Source: Helopsaltes ochotensis
Lineage: Eukaryota > Chordata > Aves > Passeriformes > Locustellidae
Assembly: GCA_013400155.1 (NCBI GenBank)
Contig: VXBM01000198.1
Coordinates: 110,385-174,384, forward strand
DNA: 64,000 nt
Direction of reading: 5' to 3'
In this document: one piece after another, positions 15,430 through 30,400 of the stretch
Layout of the letters: the number at the start of each line of letters is the position of its first letter
How positions within the stretch are numbered: the stretch's first letter is position 1
Made by a program: the position numbers and the translations under genes
The notes under the pieces: generated by a model
The model's input: the letters and a program-made list of their open reading frames with translations, nothing else
The model's database searches: none
What the model was told of the DNA's origin: nothing

Positions 15430-18400
15430 TAGATAGATGGATGGATGGATGAAGGGCCAGATCTTTCCTAAGACAGCTGCCTTTTGCAATTAATCTTAGT
15501 TCAAAATGCAAACCAAACAGTTTAATAATTTAAATATATACAAGTTGCCATCTTTTGGTGGTAGATTAACTGATCTTAAAGTACCTTTTCTCATTTTTTG
15601 CTGTAATTTTTCACAGCCATCGTAGTTTTGTTCTGAAAAGATGGTACTGCTTCTGTCTCCTAATTTCCCGATTGTCAAAGGTTACCTTGGTCTTACCTTA
15701 GCTGGCATATATCTTTGTCCTTGCTACATAAGGAAAGGTATAGTGCCTATCAAAGAATAACAGATAGTACTTTTGCATTGCTATAAAATGGTAATGAATT
15801 AAGAACTTGATATCTACTGAGATAAACAAGACAGGAAAGAGACTGATGTATCCTTGTGCCGTCAGACTTCTCTAAAGCTGCATCTACTTTGGTTTCTGCC
15901 ATGTCTTAAGCAGTTATATTTGTTACCCTGATGTAAATTAAAATAAGTGTTTTGTCACTTAAAATACAGGTAAATGTATTTACATGAATTTGTGTACATA
16001 TCTGTTTCTGACTCTTGAAGTTACTATAAATTCTAACTTGTCTGCAGTGCCTGTTTCATGCACAGTTTGCTTTGCTTACTAGCATAATGCTCATTAAATA
16101 GATGAGCTGGATGACATGTTACAATACTTATGAGTGTAGGTCAGTTTTCATTTAAAAAAAAAAAGTTAAAGAAGCACATGGCACATCTGGTAATCCAGAC
16201 AAATAAGGAATGCTTTAATGATTCTGTATAGTAATGTATAAAGATGTTGTAACATAATGAATGAAATGTTAAATTAAAATGAGGAAGATAAAAAAAAGAA
16301 GTTTTCTGCATCTGGAAGTTGATAATGTGTAGTGGTCTATTTAAAGGGAAGGAATCAGTGTTCAGTCATCTCTTCTTAGTAGGTCTTAGGTCAAAAACTA
16401 GTTAATTTGCTGCGAGAGGAATGTAATAGATGTCTACTTGTGTTATGCATGCTAAATTTATATTATAAACATTGATCTGGCAAAAGGAATGGAAGAAGGA
16501 GAAACATTTTGCAGTCTGTAATATATGTAATGCATCTTGAAAAAGAGTGAATTTGAGATATTTAAGAATTCAACATATTTAATTACTGTAAACAGTTGAG
16601 TATCAATTTATTAAATTGGATTTTTCACTGATACATATCACTTATTTTAGGAGTATTAAGGCAGACCACACAGCGATTGTAATGTTCATTCTCAGTTCAT
16701 TGTCTTATTTTGCCTACTTACTCTATGGACGTAGAGGGTGATATGATAGACTAAACTTTTGGCACCAAAATTACATCCTAGATATTCAGTGCTGCTTGTG
16801 GCAGCTGCTTGCACATGACTGGTTGGGGGCTGGAGGGTTGTTCTATACATATATGTACATATATATACATACATATATATACACATATATGTACATATAT
16901 ATATACATGTATGTACATATATATATGTGGGGGGGGAAAAGATCACGGAAATGTAAGTCAGTAACTCTTGTGTCTTTTGAGGGACAACCTGTTATAATTC
17001 TAATATTTCTCTTGTATTTTAGAGGAAGCCCACATCTGAAGGGAATCCCACATTATAAGGAAGAACAATGTGCTCCTTCATTAAATCTTGAAGTGAAGAA
17101 AGTGCTGGACTTGCAAGCTTCTATCACAAGGTATGCTCATTAATTGAGTCTTGAGAATTTTTCCATATATATCAGTACTTTTTAAAAGTGAAGGGAAAGC
17201 TGAATGGAAGAAAAGACTTCTAGTAAGTTTTTAAGCTTATTAATAGCAAGGACTAATATTGGTAAGTTACTATTAGCAACTAGTAAGTCAGAGGAGGTGA
17301 AAAAGTAAATTGCTGTTTAAGAATTCTTTCTATTTTTGCCTATACTGATGTTTTCAGCATATTGAAGTATGTAGTATGTTCAGTATTACTGTGTACTAGT
17401 ATAATTGACTTCATTCTTCAGCTCACAGTGTGTATTAGAGATTTCATGGAGGCATTGGTAGGTTAGAGCAAAACTGTATGCAGCATTTCAGCATTTCTCC
17501 CAATGCCTGCATACAGTCCACATTTGTCCTTTTTCTTTACCTCTTGCTTTTTTTGGTGATTGCCTGTCCTATAAAGGAATTTTGAACGTGCCAAGTAAAT
17601 ATGTGTGAAAAGCTGGTGAAACTTCATAGCATTGGAATGAGGTGGAAAAGTAACAAAATGAAGTTTGGGAAGAGGCTCCTTAGGAGAAAATGGGTGTTGG
17701 GAGACATGCAGTATATACTGGAAAAAGCTTTGCATGCAAGTAGATTAACAGTAGTTGTCAGGATTTTGGAAATGTTTAAAGAAGGATTTACAAGGAGTCT
17801 AATTTCTCCTTCATCAGTTTGTTTCAACCACAGATTAAAATGTATTGTGAATTATTTGCAGCCTAGGCAGTATTATTAATTTTCTGGGACAGATGAATAA
17901 TTTTGTCAGCAGCAATGTTTTATGATTTGTCAAAAGTAATGAAAACATTTTCAGCAGTTAGTATACTAGTTAAACAATTACTCTAACAGTACAGACCTGT
18001 TCACAAGCTGTGATTGCTGGACGGAAGTTGAGGTGTATACCGTATTTTGTCAGCATGGTACGTTTGTAACTTATGTGTAACTTTGCAATGCAGTTGCTGG
18101 TACAGGAGGTAGTAATACAGTGTTATGACATTGACTTGAGATGAAGTTTTTTTAGGGATTAACAAACACCTTTTATTAGTTTGCAGTCCATGTTAGAAGA
18201 TCTACTTGTGGCTACTGCTGATGGATTTCTCCATCTCATTCACTGGGATGGCATGACCAATGGAAGGAAGGCCATCAACCTATGCACAGTTCCATTTTCT
18301 TTAGATCTACAATCTTCTCGAGGTAGGTTTTAGGGGTTATATTGCTTACAGTAGTTACCTCTCAGCAACATACCATCTAATATAAAATATTCTCTCTGAT

Positions 18401-21400
18401 TGTAAGCAGAGATGGGAAATTTTTGCCATTGTAAATGGGAATGAAATAGCCTGTTTAAATTAGATTTTCTCTTTGAAGTACTAAGTAAACATCTGAAATG
18501 TCTGTTGGCTTGCAATATTTCTGTGTTTGCATATTTTTAAATTACTGATACTTTCTCAGCAGGTTCAGTTTTGGGATTTGAAGATATTTACATCAGAGAT
18601 ATGGAATACTGTGCCACACTTGATGGCTTTGCTGTTGTTTTTAATGATGGCAGAGTTGGTTTCATTACACCAATGTCAAGTAGATTCACTGCTGAGGTAT
18701 ATTTCCTTTAACATTTCTACCATGCACCGTAACTATGTTTTCCTTGGTCTCTGTGTTTCAGTTAGCTTTCTACTCTAAACTCTGTTCAGTTACAAAGAAA
18801 CTGAAATTTAACATCTGCTTAAGAGATGACATAAGAACAGGACTGCATTTTTTTGCGTAATTTGGGCTAGATTTTTGTAGGGTTGGTACCACTGGGAGAC
18901 TATAATTGATAATAGACTTAACTTCCTTTTATTTGTTCAAATTGTCATTGTAGACCACATCTTATAGTGTCAGACCAATAGATTTCCTGTTAGAAGTTGC
19001 AAGTGGGATGATAAGAAGTGGTTTCTCCTGTGGCTCATAAGCTCATAAGTCTCATAAGCACTATGTCTAGGGCTTAATCCTAATCAAGTCTATCTCTTTC
19101 TCATAGTGACAAGCATACTTCAGAATTTGTTTTACAGAAATCTCTTCTAAGCTAGGTGTTTTCTTACCTGTAATTCAGCCTAAAAACTATTACATTTTGT
19201 TGTTAGATGTCTTTATTTTAATTACAGAAAACCAAAAAGAATATATCTAACATCGAACTCTTTCATCCACTTAAAATACCTGTGATCTCAGCTGTTGCAG
19301 ATGGGAACTTAGTTTCCCATTTTTCTTTTTCTCTTCCTTCTTAGTACCATCTACTGATTTTTTTTTTCCCTAGGCAGCGTTAGGGACTTTTTTGCCTTAT
19401 AGGTGTTGACTCATTTTGTTAGTAGGAGACCTTATAAACAGTTTTCTTACATACTGATATCTTTCTGTAATTTATATTAAGAAGGATGAAACCAGTTTTT
19501 CATTTGCTGGATTTTGTTTCTTTGAGCCAGGTCAATTGATCTTGACATTAATAGAAATTTTGAGATCATGAAGGTCAACTGACAGATGTATAATATGATG
19601 TATATGGATAGACGCTGTTATTAATAAAAGCACTATTTAACAAAAAATCTTCTGAATTCTTTTCTCTACAGCAGCTCCATGGTGTTTGGGCGCAAGATGT
19701 AGTTGATGGAACTTGTGTGGCAGTAAATAACAAATACAGGCTAATGGCATTTGGATGTGCCAAGTAAGTTTTTTAAGGCTGGTTCAGAGGGGGAGATTGT
19801 TGAATTATAAAACTGAATTAGTAGTTACTTCTTACTAAGTTGTGTTGCAAGAACTGTAAAGATGAAAATAATCAGTCTGCCTAGAGATTGCATAATGTGC
19901 TGTCAAGAAGGCAGGAGAGAGGTAGAAAGAAATAGTTGCCTGTTAGAACTGCAGTTAAAATTTATATTTGCTGTTTGCGTCTGAGAAAAAAATTAAAAGG
20001 TGGCTGAACCAGTAACAAGGATTGTAAAGTGCTGCTTTCCCAGCAGAATTATAAAGTCAGTTTTAGGTAGTTAGTCATAATAATATTGGACAAGAATCAG
20101 CACTTTGCTGATTACTTTGTATTCAACTTAGAAAATGCTCTGTGCAGTCATGATCTGGTCAAGAGAAGTGTTACCTATTTAAGTAACTGAATATTTGTAA
20201 ATTAAATGTTGTGGAAGTGCTTTTAGCTGTGGTATTTTGCTTACTGCTCCTTCAACTATCCCCATATAATACTGCTGAAGCTGGCCTTAGAGTGCATCTT
20301 TTCATTTTCTTTGATTGTATTTTACTTGGGTTTTATTTTAGAGCATTTTAAAGAGTCTGGTTTATTTTTCATCTCTCCTCTTAAGAAGTAGTATTCCTGT
20401 TTGTAGGAACAATACAGTGTGTTGGGGTTTCCTCTGAAACAGGAATAGTTAACTTTAATTTACTGATTTTAGTATGCCTTAGTACATCCCTGATAAAACT
20501 TTGGCCCTGAGTAAATACTGCCTTCTCTAATGGATTGTCCAGCAGTTGGAAGCCCTAAATGTATATGGATTGTGCGTACATATGTATTTTAAGAGAATGA
20601 AGTAGTTTTAGTGCATTGATTATTCTAGGGCTGGTGTTTTGGGTCCTCAGATGCCTTCTGGAAAGCATCTTAGAAATTTGTTTCATAAAGTTCTTTGACT
20701 ATTACTTGATTCAACATCCCTGTTCTAGATAAATTTGCTGTTGATGAGAGAAAAAGCAGCTTTTCTTAGCCTCTTGGAACTGCTAAGAAATCCAAATGAT
20801 ATGTAGTCTAAAGCATGTGAACTGTCTTTCAGTGGCTCTGTGCAGGTTTATACAATAGATACCACCACTGGCGCCATGCAGTTTTCTCATAAATTGGAAC
20901 TGACACCAAAACAATATCCTGGTGAGTTACTTTTATTGCTAGGATTTTAAGGGTAGAGTGTATTTTTTATCCTTGGCTATTTAACCTCTGTTTATTTGTT
21001 TGCATAATCACTGATGTGAATAGTATTTACTCCTGTCGGTTCATAGTAATTAACTCTTGTATCTTTGCACTTCTAGCTGCTTGCTTTTTAATTAACTTTT
21101 GGATGCGTTTTGTATGTGAGGGTTTGGGTGGATGATTTGTGATTTTTGTTTGTGGGGTTCTTTTTAACTAATTATTAATCTTGAAATTAATTTTCAATTA
21201 CCTGAGGAAATGAGAGGTTATTTTCGAAATTGATAATGAGTATAATAGAACTATGAATTAATTTGAAGCAACTGATATGTAGGGTACAGAAAAAATACTG
21301 AGTAATGCAGCATCTTTCCTGCACTGCCATGTATTTTTTCATGTAGTATTCTGTGCGTGAGAGTAAGGAACATGCAAAGTAAGTAAATTGTATCCTCAAC

Positions 21401-24400
21401 TGAAAATGTGTTTGTCTGTTGGTTTTCAGTTAAGAAACAAATCCATAAGTAAGTTCTACAGTTGTGTTAAGTGCCTCTATTGTCCAAAAAATCGCTTTAT
21501 CAGAATTGTGGTTCTGTGGTTGTGTTATAGCAGTGTACATCTGGCATGTTTTCCTGTATTCTTAGTTTCTGATGAAACCAAGCATGTGTTGGAAAGAAAC
21601 CATTGTTTGTTTGCTCCTTATTCATTTTGAGATGGTCAGTTTGATTAATGCATCAGTAAATTGAAAAATCAAATATTTACTTCCATATATTTTTGTTTAT
21701 AGTCTTAAAGTGAAAGCAGATGAAGGACTTTCAATGTTTCACTTATTTTATTGTCTGCTTTTAAACAGATATTTGGAATAAAACAGGACCCGTTAAACTA
21801 ATTAGATGGTCACCTGATAGCTGTGTTGTGATGGTGACCTGGGAATGTGGAGGTTTGTCCTTATGGAGTGTTTTTGGTGCTCAGCTTATCTGTACTTTAG
21901 GAGGTGATTTTGCGTGAGTATTTTTAATGACATTGGAAAGAGTTTATTAGAAGTATTTGTTTTTCTAATTGAAGGCATCTAATTAGAAATTAATTCACGA
22001 AATTAGCTTTTTAAAAATCTTTTTCCATTATGATTTCTTAGATATTGAGATAACATTGGCCAATATTTAAGAGGGGCTCATTTAAATATAAAAAAATGTA
22101 TTATTTTCATTTTGTAGTGGTCTTTTTGTCTGTAAAAGAAAATTACCATAGAAGCAAGCTTGACCAAGCAAATATTAAAATTTCCCTCAGTGCCTGTATT
22201 TCAAACAGTTCATGCTAGACATCTGATAGTTGCATTGCCTTTTTTGTAATGTCATGGATCAGACAGGCTGTACCATTTGAGATGAGGTTCATATGGTTCA
22301 ACCGTATGAAAATACAAAGTTAGGAATTTAATTTGTTATTCTAATGAAGTTATTTGCAAACTCAACCTTTTTCTGTTCTGATTTTAAGGTATCAATCTGA
22401 TGGTGCCAAAAAGGACCCTTTAAAAATCAGTTCCATGGTAAATATAAATGTAAAAGTACTGTAATAGGATAGCTCTTAAATTTTTAAATTGTTTTTAGTA
22501 TAACAGATTTTGAGAAAATCAAACTGTCTTCTGCTTAATTCGTTTTCACAATAAGATGCCTTTACTATACTTCTGAACTGCAACATTGCATTGAAGGAAA
22601 AAGGGACAACTGATGAAATTTTTTTTTCATGTGTAAACCTGATCATGAAGTATGCATGACATGCCTTCTCTTGCCTTTGCTTTTAATATTAAGAAAGAAC
22701 ACTTCAGTTTTTTCTTAATTCTTCTTTTTTATCTAGTGCTATATTTCAAAGTGCAAAGACACACAGATTAATGCTAATTGTAAACTCCCTTATTTCGCTA
22801 AAATTTCTAGCTGGCCAGTTAAAGTAACTTTATTCAGATTATGAATTCCAGAGAAACTTAAGTGCTGTTTTTTTAATACAAAGTAGTTAACATTAAATCC
22901 AATCTTGCTAGTCTGTAAAATCAATCAATAAATAGAATAAATTAGAGTAAATTTTAAATTAGAATAAATTTCAAACACATTCTACAAGACCTAATACAAA
23001 CCATGGTGAATTTTGTGCAGTATTTCTAAAACAATTTGGTTTATTTACCATGACATAGTTGCTATGAAGATTGACAACTCTAAACATGCATCCCAAGTAG
23101 AGGTACATATATGCAGTGACAGGATGTTTTAAATGTACCTTTTAAAAATCTCAAAGATTGAAATTCTGGTATCATTGAATTTGATGAACAACAGCCCAGT
23201 GTAATTTTGGAAATCAGGGTTGTTTCATACCTGGCTCTGTGGAATTTTTGTTTGTTGCCCTAAATTGCAAAGTAATCAGTCTTCATTACTTATGTGGGTG
23301 TCTTTGTATAGTTATACTTAATTTAATCATTATTTTTTATATAAGACAGGAAATATTTCAAGCTAGATTCTTACTGTACCCTGTGAATTTTACTGTTTGA
23401 TTCCTGTAATGATATATTTTAGAACAAGAAAATGTGTGGATTTTTTCCAGGCTCATGTGTATCATAAGATCAGCTACAATAAATTTCTGTAGTTCTTATT
23501 TTATGAGAATATATAGTGTTATATTTATATCTATGTATGTAGTGTTGGGTTGGGGATTTTATTGTTGTTATTCTTTCATCTTCAGACCTGGGGATCAGAA
23601 GGGTATCATCTCTGGGTAATTGATGGGAATTCTTCTTCAAACATGAAATCTGAAAGAGATGCAAATAATGAAGCTCAACAGTTTGGTATTCTGCAGTTTC
23701 AGTTCATCAAGAGTGCGCTCACTGTTAATCCTTGTATGGTAAGCTTTTTTTGTTGCTAAATATATCCTTGTTTTAGATCATAGTCCCAGTTTTAGGTGGC
23801 CTTTGAGTTGTTTTCAGATTTTAAGCCTGTTCTGCAGCCATTAGAGTTGTCTGTCTTTTTGTCATAGAGCCTTAAAATGGTACTGTGAAAATATTGCTCT
23901 GCAGTACTGTAACATAAAACCTGTTAGTATATAGTGATACAAAAACTGAGAACTGCCTCAACACTTGTTTTTCATATTGTGTACTTATAATCTCTTAATA
24001 TATTAATCATGTGTTTTCCTTTGTCTTCTGTGTGTGGAATTCAAAGGTTTTTTTTTTCTTTTGTTTTGGTTTGTTTTGGTTCTAATATAGAGTAACCAGG
24101 AACAAGTCCTCCTTCAAGGAGAAGATCGCTTATATTTGAACTGTGGAGATGCAGCACAGGCTCAGAGTCCCAGAAATACTTCAGCACACTCTGAACATAA
24201 CCACAGCAGGGAAAGAGGCCCATTTTCAGATGGCAGTTTAGATTCTCAGGGTTTAAGCACTTTACTAGGACACCGACATTGGCATGTTGTACAGGTAATT
24301 GATCTTGGTGCTTTGTGCCTTTAAGAGTTTACAGGAGTAGAATATGCAGCTGATCTCCTCACTCTCTGCCATATCTTTTTCTTCTGGTATTGAGATCATT

Positions 24401-27400
24401 GCCCCCTTCTCTGGGGGTTTGCTGTGGTACAGCTTTTTTACATTGAAAAAGGTAAACAGAAATCGGTGCTATCAACCTTGTGGCTGTGAGTTTGCCTCCT
24501 AGCCAATAAAAAACAGTCTTAAAGGTCTTATGACTTTGGGGAAGGAGTAGTTAATTACTTTCCTGTGCTTTGAAAGGGAGAATGAGTGCAACATGTAAGA
24601 AATCATTTAGGTGTTTGTTCTGCGATTTATGCAAAATGCTTTAAAACATATTCAGCTGATGAATATAACTGTCCAGCCATATTTTCAAGCATGAAAAATG
24701 GCATCTATTTAAGCATGTAATTATTTAAGCATGTAACTAAAACTTCACAATATTAAGCTTTCAAAGAAGAAATGGTTTCCAGGGTAGCAATGAGACTTTT
24801 TCTATTTTCCCTGTAACATAAAGGAAAAGATAAATATCTTTTAGTCTGTAATTAAAATGTGTGTTCTTCCATGCTTGAATTGGTGACAGTTTTTAAATAA
24901 AGGTTTCTGAAAGGTCCCAAATATTTTGTTCTTCACATAGCACATTAATCAGTAGTATTAAAAAGTATTTTATTCTAGTCATGTAAGACAGGTTCTAGGT
25001 GCTATTGAATTTCCACTTCAGCTGGCCTAGTAACTCTTCTGAAACTGGTGTAGGAGGGAGAGGTCTTTGTTCTGTGGTAAAAATAAAGCTGAAACAATTA
25101 GAATTACTGTGGGGAGCAGCATATCCATGAAAAAGGACAGTGGCTGGGTCTCAAGAATAGCTACCGGCCTTGTGTCAGATCAGAGACTGGAGTTTGAAGC
25201 TGGGTTTGTAGCATCCTATGTGATGTGAAGAATCCAGCACTGAAATTTGTTCTGCCATATTCCAATCAAGTTCTCTCATAAGAAGGCTTTTGGATATGCT
25301 GGTGTGTATTTGTGACAAAATTAGAAATTTCATCCCTATACTGAAAGTCCTGCCTGAAGATTGTATTTATCAAAACCTTTATGTTCCTGTGAAAGATTCT
25401 CTTGGAGCGGGAGGTAGCTGGGAGGAGAGATGAACAAATTGTGACTATTAATATGTAATATAGTATTAGCTGGTATGTGTTGTTAAGGCATTTTTATATT
25501 TTGTGTGTTAAGAACAGGGTAACATTTAGGCATCAGTAACTTTTGGTGTGGGGACAGTAATTACATTTAAAAACAAAATTCCAAAATTAATATCTTTAAA
25601 CATACCTTTATGATAGTGTCTTGGAAAAAAACCACAGACTTTGTCCAAATCCCTTTAGGATATTGAAATTAATCAGTACTTTAGTTGGTATAGTCATGTA
25701 GGTTTGGTTTTCTCTCTTTTTTTTTCAGATTCATAGTACATATCTAGAGAGCAACTGGCCTATAAGGGTGAGTTATTTTAAGAATATGTTCATGCTTATT
25801 TAAAAATATTGGAGGTTTATAATTGTCCATTAGGATTGGCTGAACTCTGAAAATGAAATCATTATTTTACATTACAGAAAGAAAACTGTGTTAGTAAAGT
25901 ATGGAACATGAAGATACTTCACATGTTTTGAATCTGATGTTACATTGCCTTGTGTGCCATGTTTGGATAAGATATATCGTTTAAATAAGTTCCCTTTGGA
26001 GGTCCTGGTAGCTTTTTTTCTTTTTTACAGTTTTCAGCTATTGACAAGCTTGGGCAGAATGTAGCTGTTGTTGGCAAGTTTGGTTTTGCACATTATTCTT
26101 TACTCACCAAAAAATGGAAGCTGTTTGGAAACATAACCCAGGTGAGAGGTGATGGAATTTTATTCCGGTGCACAGGGAAAATTCTATTTCTTGGGATGTG
26201 AGACTTGGAGAAAATTAGAGTATCATTTTCAAGTAAACAGCCTGTAGACACACTTGGGATTAGGGATGCTGTTTTTACATGTGTTTCTCATAAGATGTCT
26301 GAAACACAAATCTTGTGGTTTTGACACAGTAATTTGTATCTTGAGTATTAGCAGAGTATTCCAAATTTGAGTGCGTATAGTCAGACACTTAATTCCATTT
26401 GTCTGAGAGTTTGTGTGATGTAGCTTTGAATGTAAAGCTTGTAAATTCTGGCTAGAAACACATGTAAGAGAGTTCAGGGATGCCAATAGCATAAAGAACT
26501 GTGGAACTGTATTTTGTAGGGTGAGGTTTGTCTTTCACATACTACTCTTCAGTACTTTGGTTTTTTTAAACATTAACAACTTCGTATACACAGTCTTGCC
26601 ACTATGAGTAACATTATAGAGATCATGCACGGCTTTCAGAAATTACCCATATAATGTACATGTCCGTGTGCGTAAGTACATAAAAATACATCCCTATATG
26701 TCATTTGCTTGCTTTTTTCTTTTCAGGAGCAAACTATGATGGTGACAGGTGGCTTAGCATGGTGGAACGACTTCATTGTTCTTGCATGTTATAATTTAAA
26801 TGATCACCAGGAAGAGGTGAGATACTTTTCTTCAAAGTAAACATATAATGATTAGAATATCTGATCTGTATGATATTAATATTATATACATGACAAGTAT
26901 TGTGGTATTATAAACATATTTATACACTATAAACTTTGGTGACTTTTGATCATATTCAGAGTTTATATATTAATATGTAAGTAATTCTTTGCAGAATTTT
27001 TGTTGTTGCTATTAAAAACTATTTTCTGCTGACTAGAGTGAACCTATTCATTGTTCTGAAAACTACATGATATTTTTGCATGTTAGCATGAAGTGTATGA
27101 GATACCTGTTTACGGTGTTTTGGGACACTTTTGCAACCTTTTAAACTACATGGGCAGAGGAGATTTACGTACTCTTTGCTTTTTAAAACTGGTGAATAAA
27201 ATTCCTTCCTTATGATTATTGTTCAGCACCTCAGAATTTGGCTGTACTGTGCTTTAACTGCTTCGGATGTAAAAATAAAGTGCAATGGATGAAACACTTG
27301 ATAAAACAAAAACTCAGTAATATGTCTTGGTAGAAATTCTTGACAGCCATCCCACAATAAAGAAAATAACCAGATGTGGAATTACTATTAGCTTGTTGGT

Positions 27401-30400
27401 AAGCAGAATCTGTATTCAAACTACACATTTTTCTTTCAGCTGAGAATCTACCTGCGAACATCTAACCTTGACAACGCGTTTGCTCACATCACCAAAGTGC
27501 AGGCAAACACGTTACTACTGAGCGTCTTCCGGGACATTGTGATATTGTTCAGAGCAGATTGTTCCATTTGCCTTTACAGTATTGAGAGAAGGTCTGAGGG
27601 GTGAGTCTCACTATTTGAATGCTTTTGCAGTAAAGTACCTGTACATCTGCTCTCAGTCTGAGTAAATTCTTACAATACTACAAAGGTGTTCGATAACTGG
27701 TGGAGTCAGGTTTTTAAAATACAGAGTGGTAAGTGTTATCTCTATGCACAAGTTCATGAGTGTTGTCACTTGCATGCATGCTGATAGGCACATTAGGTGT
27801 GGAGGTAGGTAGTGACTGATGTATGCACATTTCCAGCTGTCTGAACAAACATGTTTCTAAATTACAGGAACTTGAAAACTGAGTATGAATAGAAGAAAAA
27901 GGTACTAAAAGACACTCACATATTTGAATATTTTAAAATAAAAACATATTTCTATCATTAGAAGCTATAATTAGTGAAGGGAAGGTGGCAGCAGGCTTGC
28001 AAAGATGAAGAGAGAAAAGGATTGGTCTTGGTGTGGTGGTGAGGAATTGATTTAGTGCAAAATAAGTAGCAACATAAGACATACCAGATACTTTCAGACT
28101 GTTAAGATTAGTGAATCTAAGGAGGAGATAAAGATTCAGAGGTGGGGGGGTGTTTAAAGTGCCTAAGTAGGTGATTTTTCTTACAGTTGTGTTACCTTCT
28201 TTTTAGCAAGAAAAGACCTTTTTGTGGTAGAAAAAAAGCAAATTGTTGATGAACTTCAGAGAAAAATACTTTCAATGCTTTTAAAAAAAGCTACCAACAG
28301 AATCCAAACCTATTCTGAAGTATCTGATATTGTCTTCTACCCATTCATAGCAGTATTTCCCAAAGTATTAAGAGAAGCAATCCAGTTTTGGTTTGGTAGC
28401 TTTATATAGAGTAGATATGTGGGCATTTCTACTGATTCCTGATTAAAGGAATGTCATTTGTTCTGTAGAGTAAACTGTTTGCTGAGTGTAAGTTGTTTAT
28501 TTTCATTAGGTTTACTTCAATGTAATTATTTCATGTTAAGTACTGTTGTAAAATTTCTAAATGTAGTCATTTTCCTTCCAGTCTTAATCCTACTGCCAGT
28601 ATCCAAATTCTTCAAGAAGTGTCCATGTCTCGGTACATTCCTCATCCTTTTCTTGTAGTGTCTGTTACGTTGACATCAGTGAGAACAGAGACTGGCATCA
28701 CCTTGAAGATGCCTCAGCAGGTAACAGGTCTCAAAATTTGGTAGAATTGGTGCCTGAATTTGATAGCTTACTCCCTAAAGGTTACCTGGTTGATAAATCA
28801 ATGGCTCTTCTATGTGGTAAAATCCAGAATGTGTTTTTTTCTGATGTTCATTATATAGACATTTTTTGTGGGAATTAGGGGTGAGGGGGTAGAAAGAGAA
28901 GTAAGAGTTTAGATTTTATTTCCTGCATTCTCTTGTTAACTTGCAAAGGGACCAAATCTTGGTGAACAAATTAAATTTAACTCTGTCAAGGGTATGTTAT
29001 TCTATCGTGTATTAAAAGTCAAAAACCAGAGCAACTCATGGCTTTAGGAATTACCTTTCTCGCCATAACATGTCCATTACTCAAAGAGTAAATGGAAGAA
29101 AAGAAAAGATGGCATATGACCCTATAAGGTACTCTGTCAATTCAACGACAGACAAACAATGACTTAAGATGTGGAGGTCCATGTCTTAACTTCAAAATTT
29201 AGTCAGGGCACTGAAAGCACATGCAAAGAGAACTTGGATTTTTGTTGTCTGGGATGCAAACAGAGTAGGCTTAACTAAGCAGAATACTTTGCTTTCTTGA
29301 CACACCTTATTAAAACAATTTTTCTCTAACTGCAACTAAATAAAAGTTCAAGATGCTGTACAAGTGTGGCTCAACTCCTTTTGGCTCAGCTCTTGGGTTG
29401 TGTACCAGTGTTAGTCTTTGCAGTCAGAGACTGGCAATCATATTGTGATGATACTGATACGAATACAGAGCTTTATTTTTCTTAGAATACTGGTGAATTG
29501 CCCATTTTAAGACCCATAGTTGGAAAAAGTCCATATTAAACATACAGAATGAGTCTGGTGAATAAGAAATCTTCTAGTATTTACACAATAACTTTGCATA
29601 ATAACTGGTTCTTGATTTTTCTGAGTCCTTCTATATTGAATTCAGTTGCTAGTGATCTCTGTAAAGTGGTACATTTAATTAACACTTTTTTCTGCATTTT
29701 TATTGTGGTTATGAGTAAAATTATCATTCAAAAAGCTTAAATAATTTGCATAATATTCTTTCTATCTGTAGGCTTGTGAAGCTGAAAGTATAATGCTTAA
29801 CTTAGCAGGACAACTTATCATGTTGCAAAGGGATCGATCTGGACCCCAGATACGAGATAAAGATAATAATCCTAATCAAAGAAAGCATGTGAGTAAATAT
29901 ATGTGAGGTACTGCATATGACTTCAAAGATGTCAGTGATGGAAGAAGCTGTGCAAGAGAATGGTCCAGACATAAAGAAAAGTGGGCTATAGGCAAGGCAG
30001 TATCTATAGTTACAGACTGAATTGTTAGCTGGAAGTATATATTAGAGTTTGCTAGTTATATTGAAATGAAACAGACAAGCCTTAAGAGTAAAGATACTGC
30101 CCAAAATTTGGTATACACCAGTAACAGAAAATCTCTAGTTTGTCCAGAACTGTTTTGTATGTTTATGGAATATTACCATTTTTTGCAGAGTATGTTTGCA
30201 AAGTTCTTAGAAATAACAACAATTGAAATCAATTACTAAACTTGCAATTCTTCCGGGCTGATGAAAACCAGTTCTGTGTGAAACAAGCACATTGGGAGAG
30301 TGAAATTTGGAAAGTTCGAATAAAGATTTGTCAGTTCTAAGTTGTACTTCTAACAAGTACAAGGGCTAACTGAGTTAGCAGAGAGCAGGTTTTTATTTTT

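Larger units (their letters stand above)
6589..17022 (+). other. RIC1: RIC1 intron 3
   Basis: The largest intron in the window, 10.4 kb. It holds a CR1 3' fragment, a GATA microsatellite and a TA-rich tandem block just before exon 4, all listed separately. I recognise no other gene or repeat. The 95-codon open frame at 10123-10410 has no features of a real protein. Confidence 0.8.

Noticed and set aside
16796..17143. 115-codon + frame running into exon 4
   Set aside because: The upstream part is the TA repeat. Only 17023-17130 is coding, joined by splicing to exon 3.
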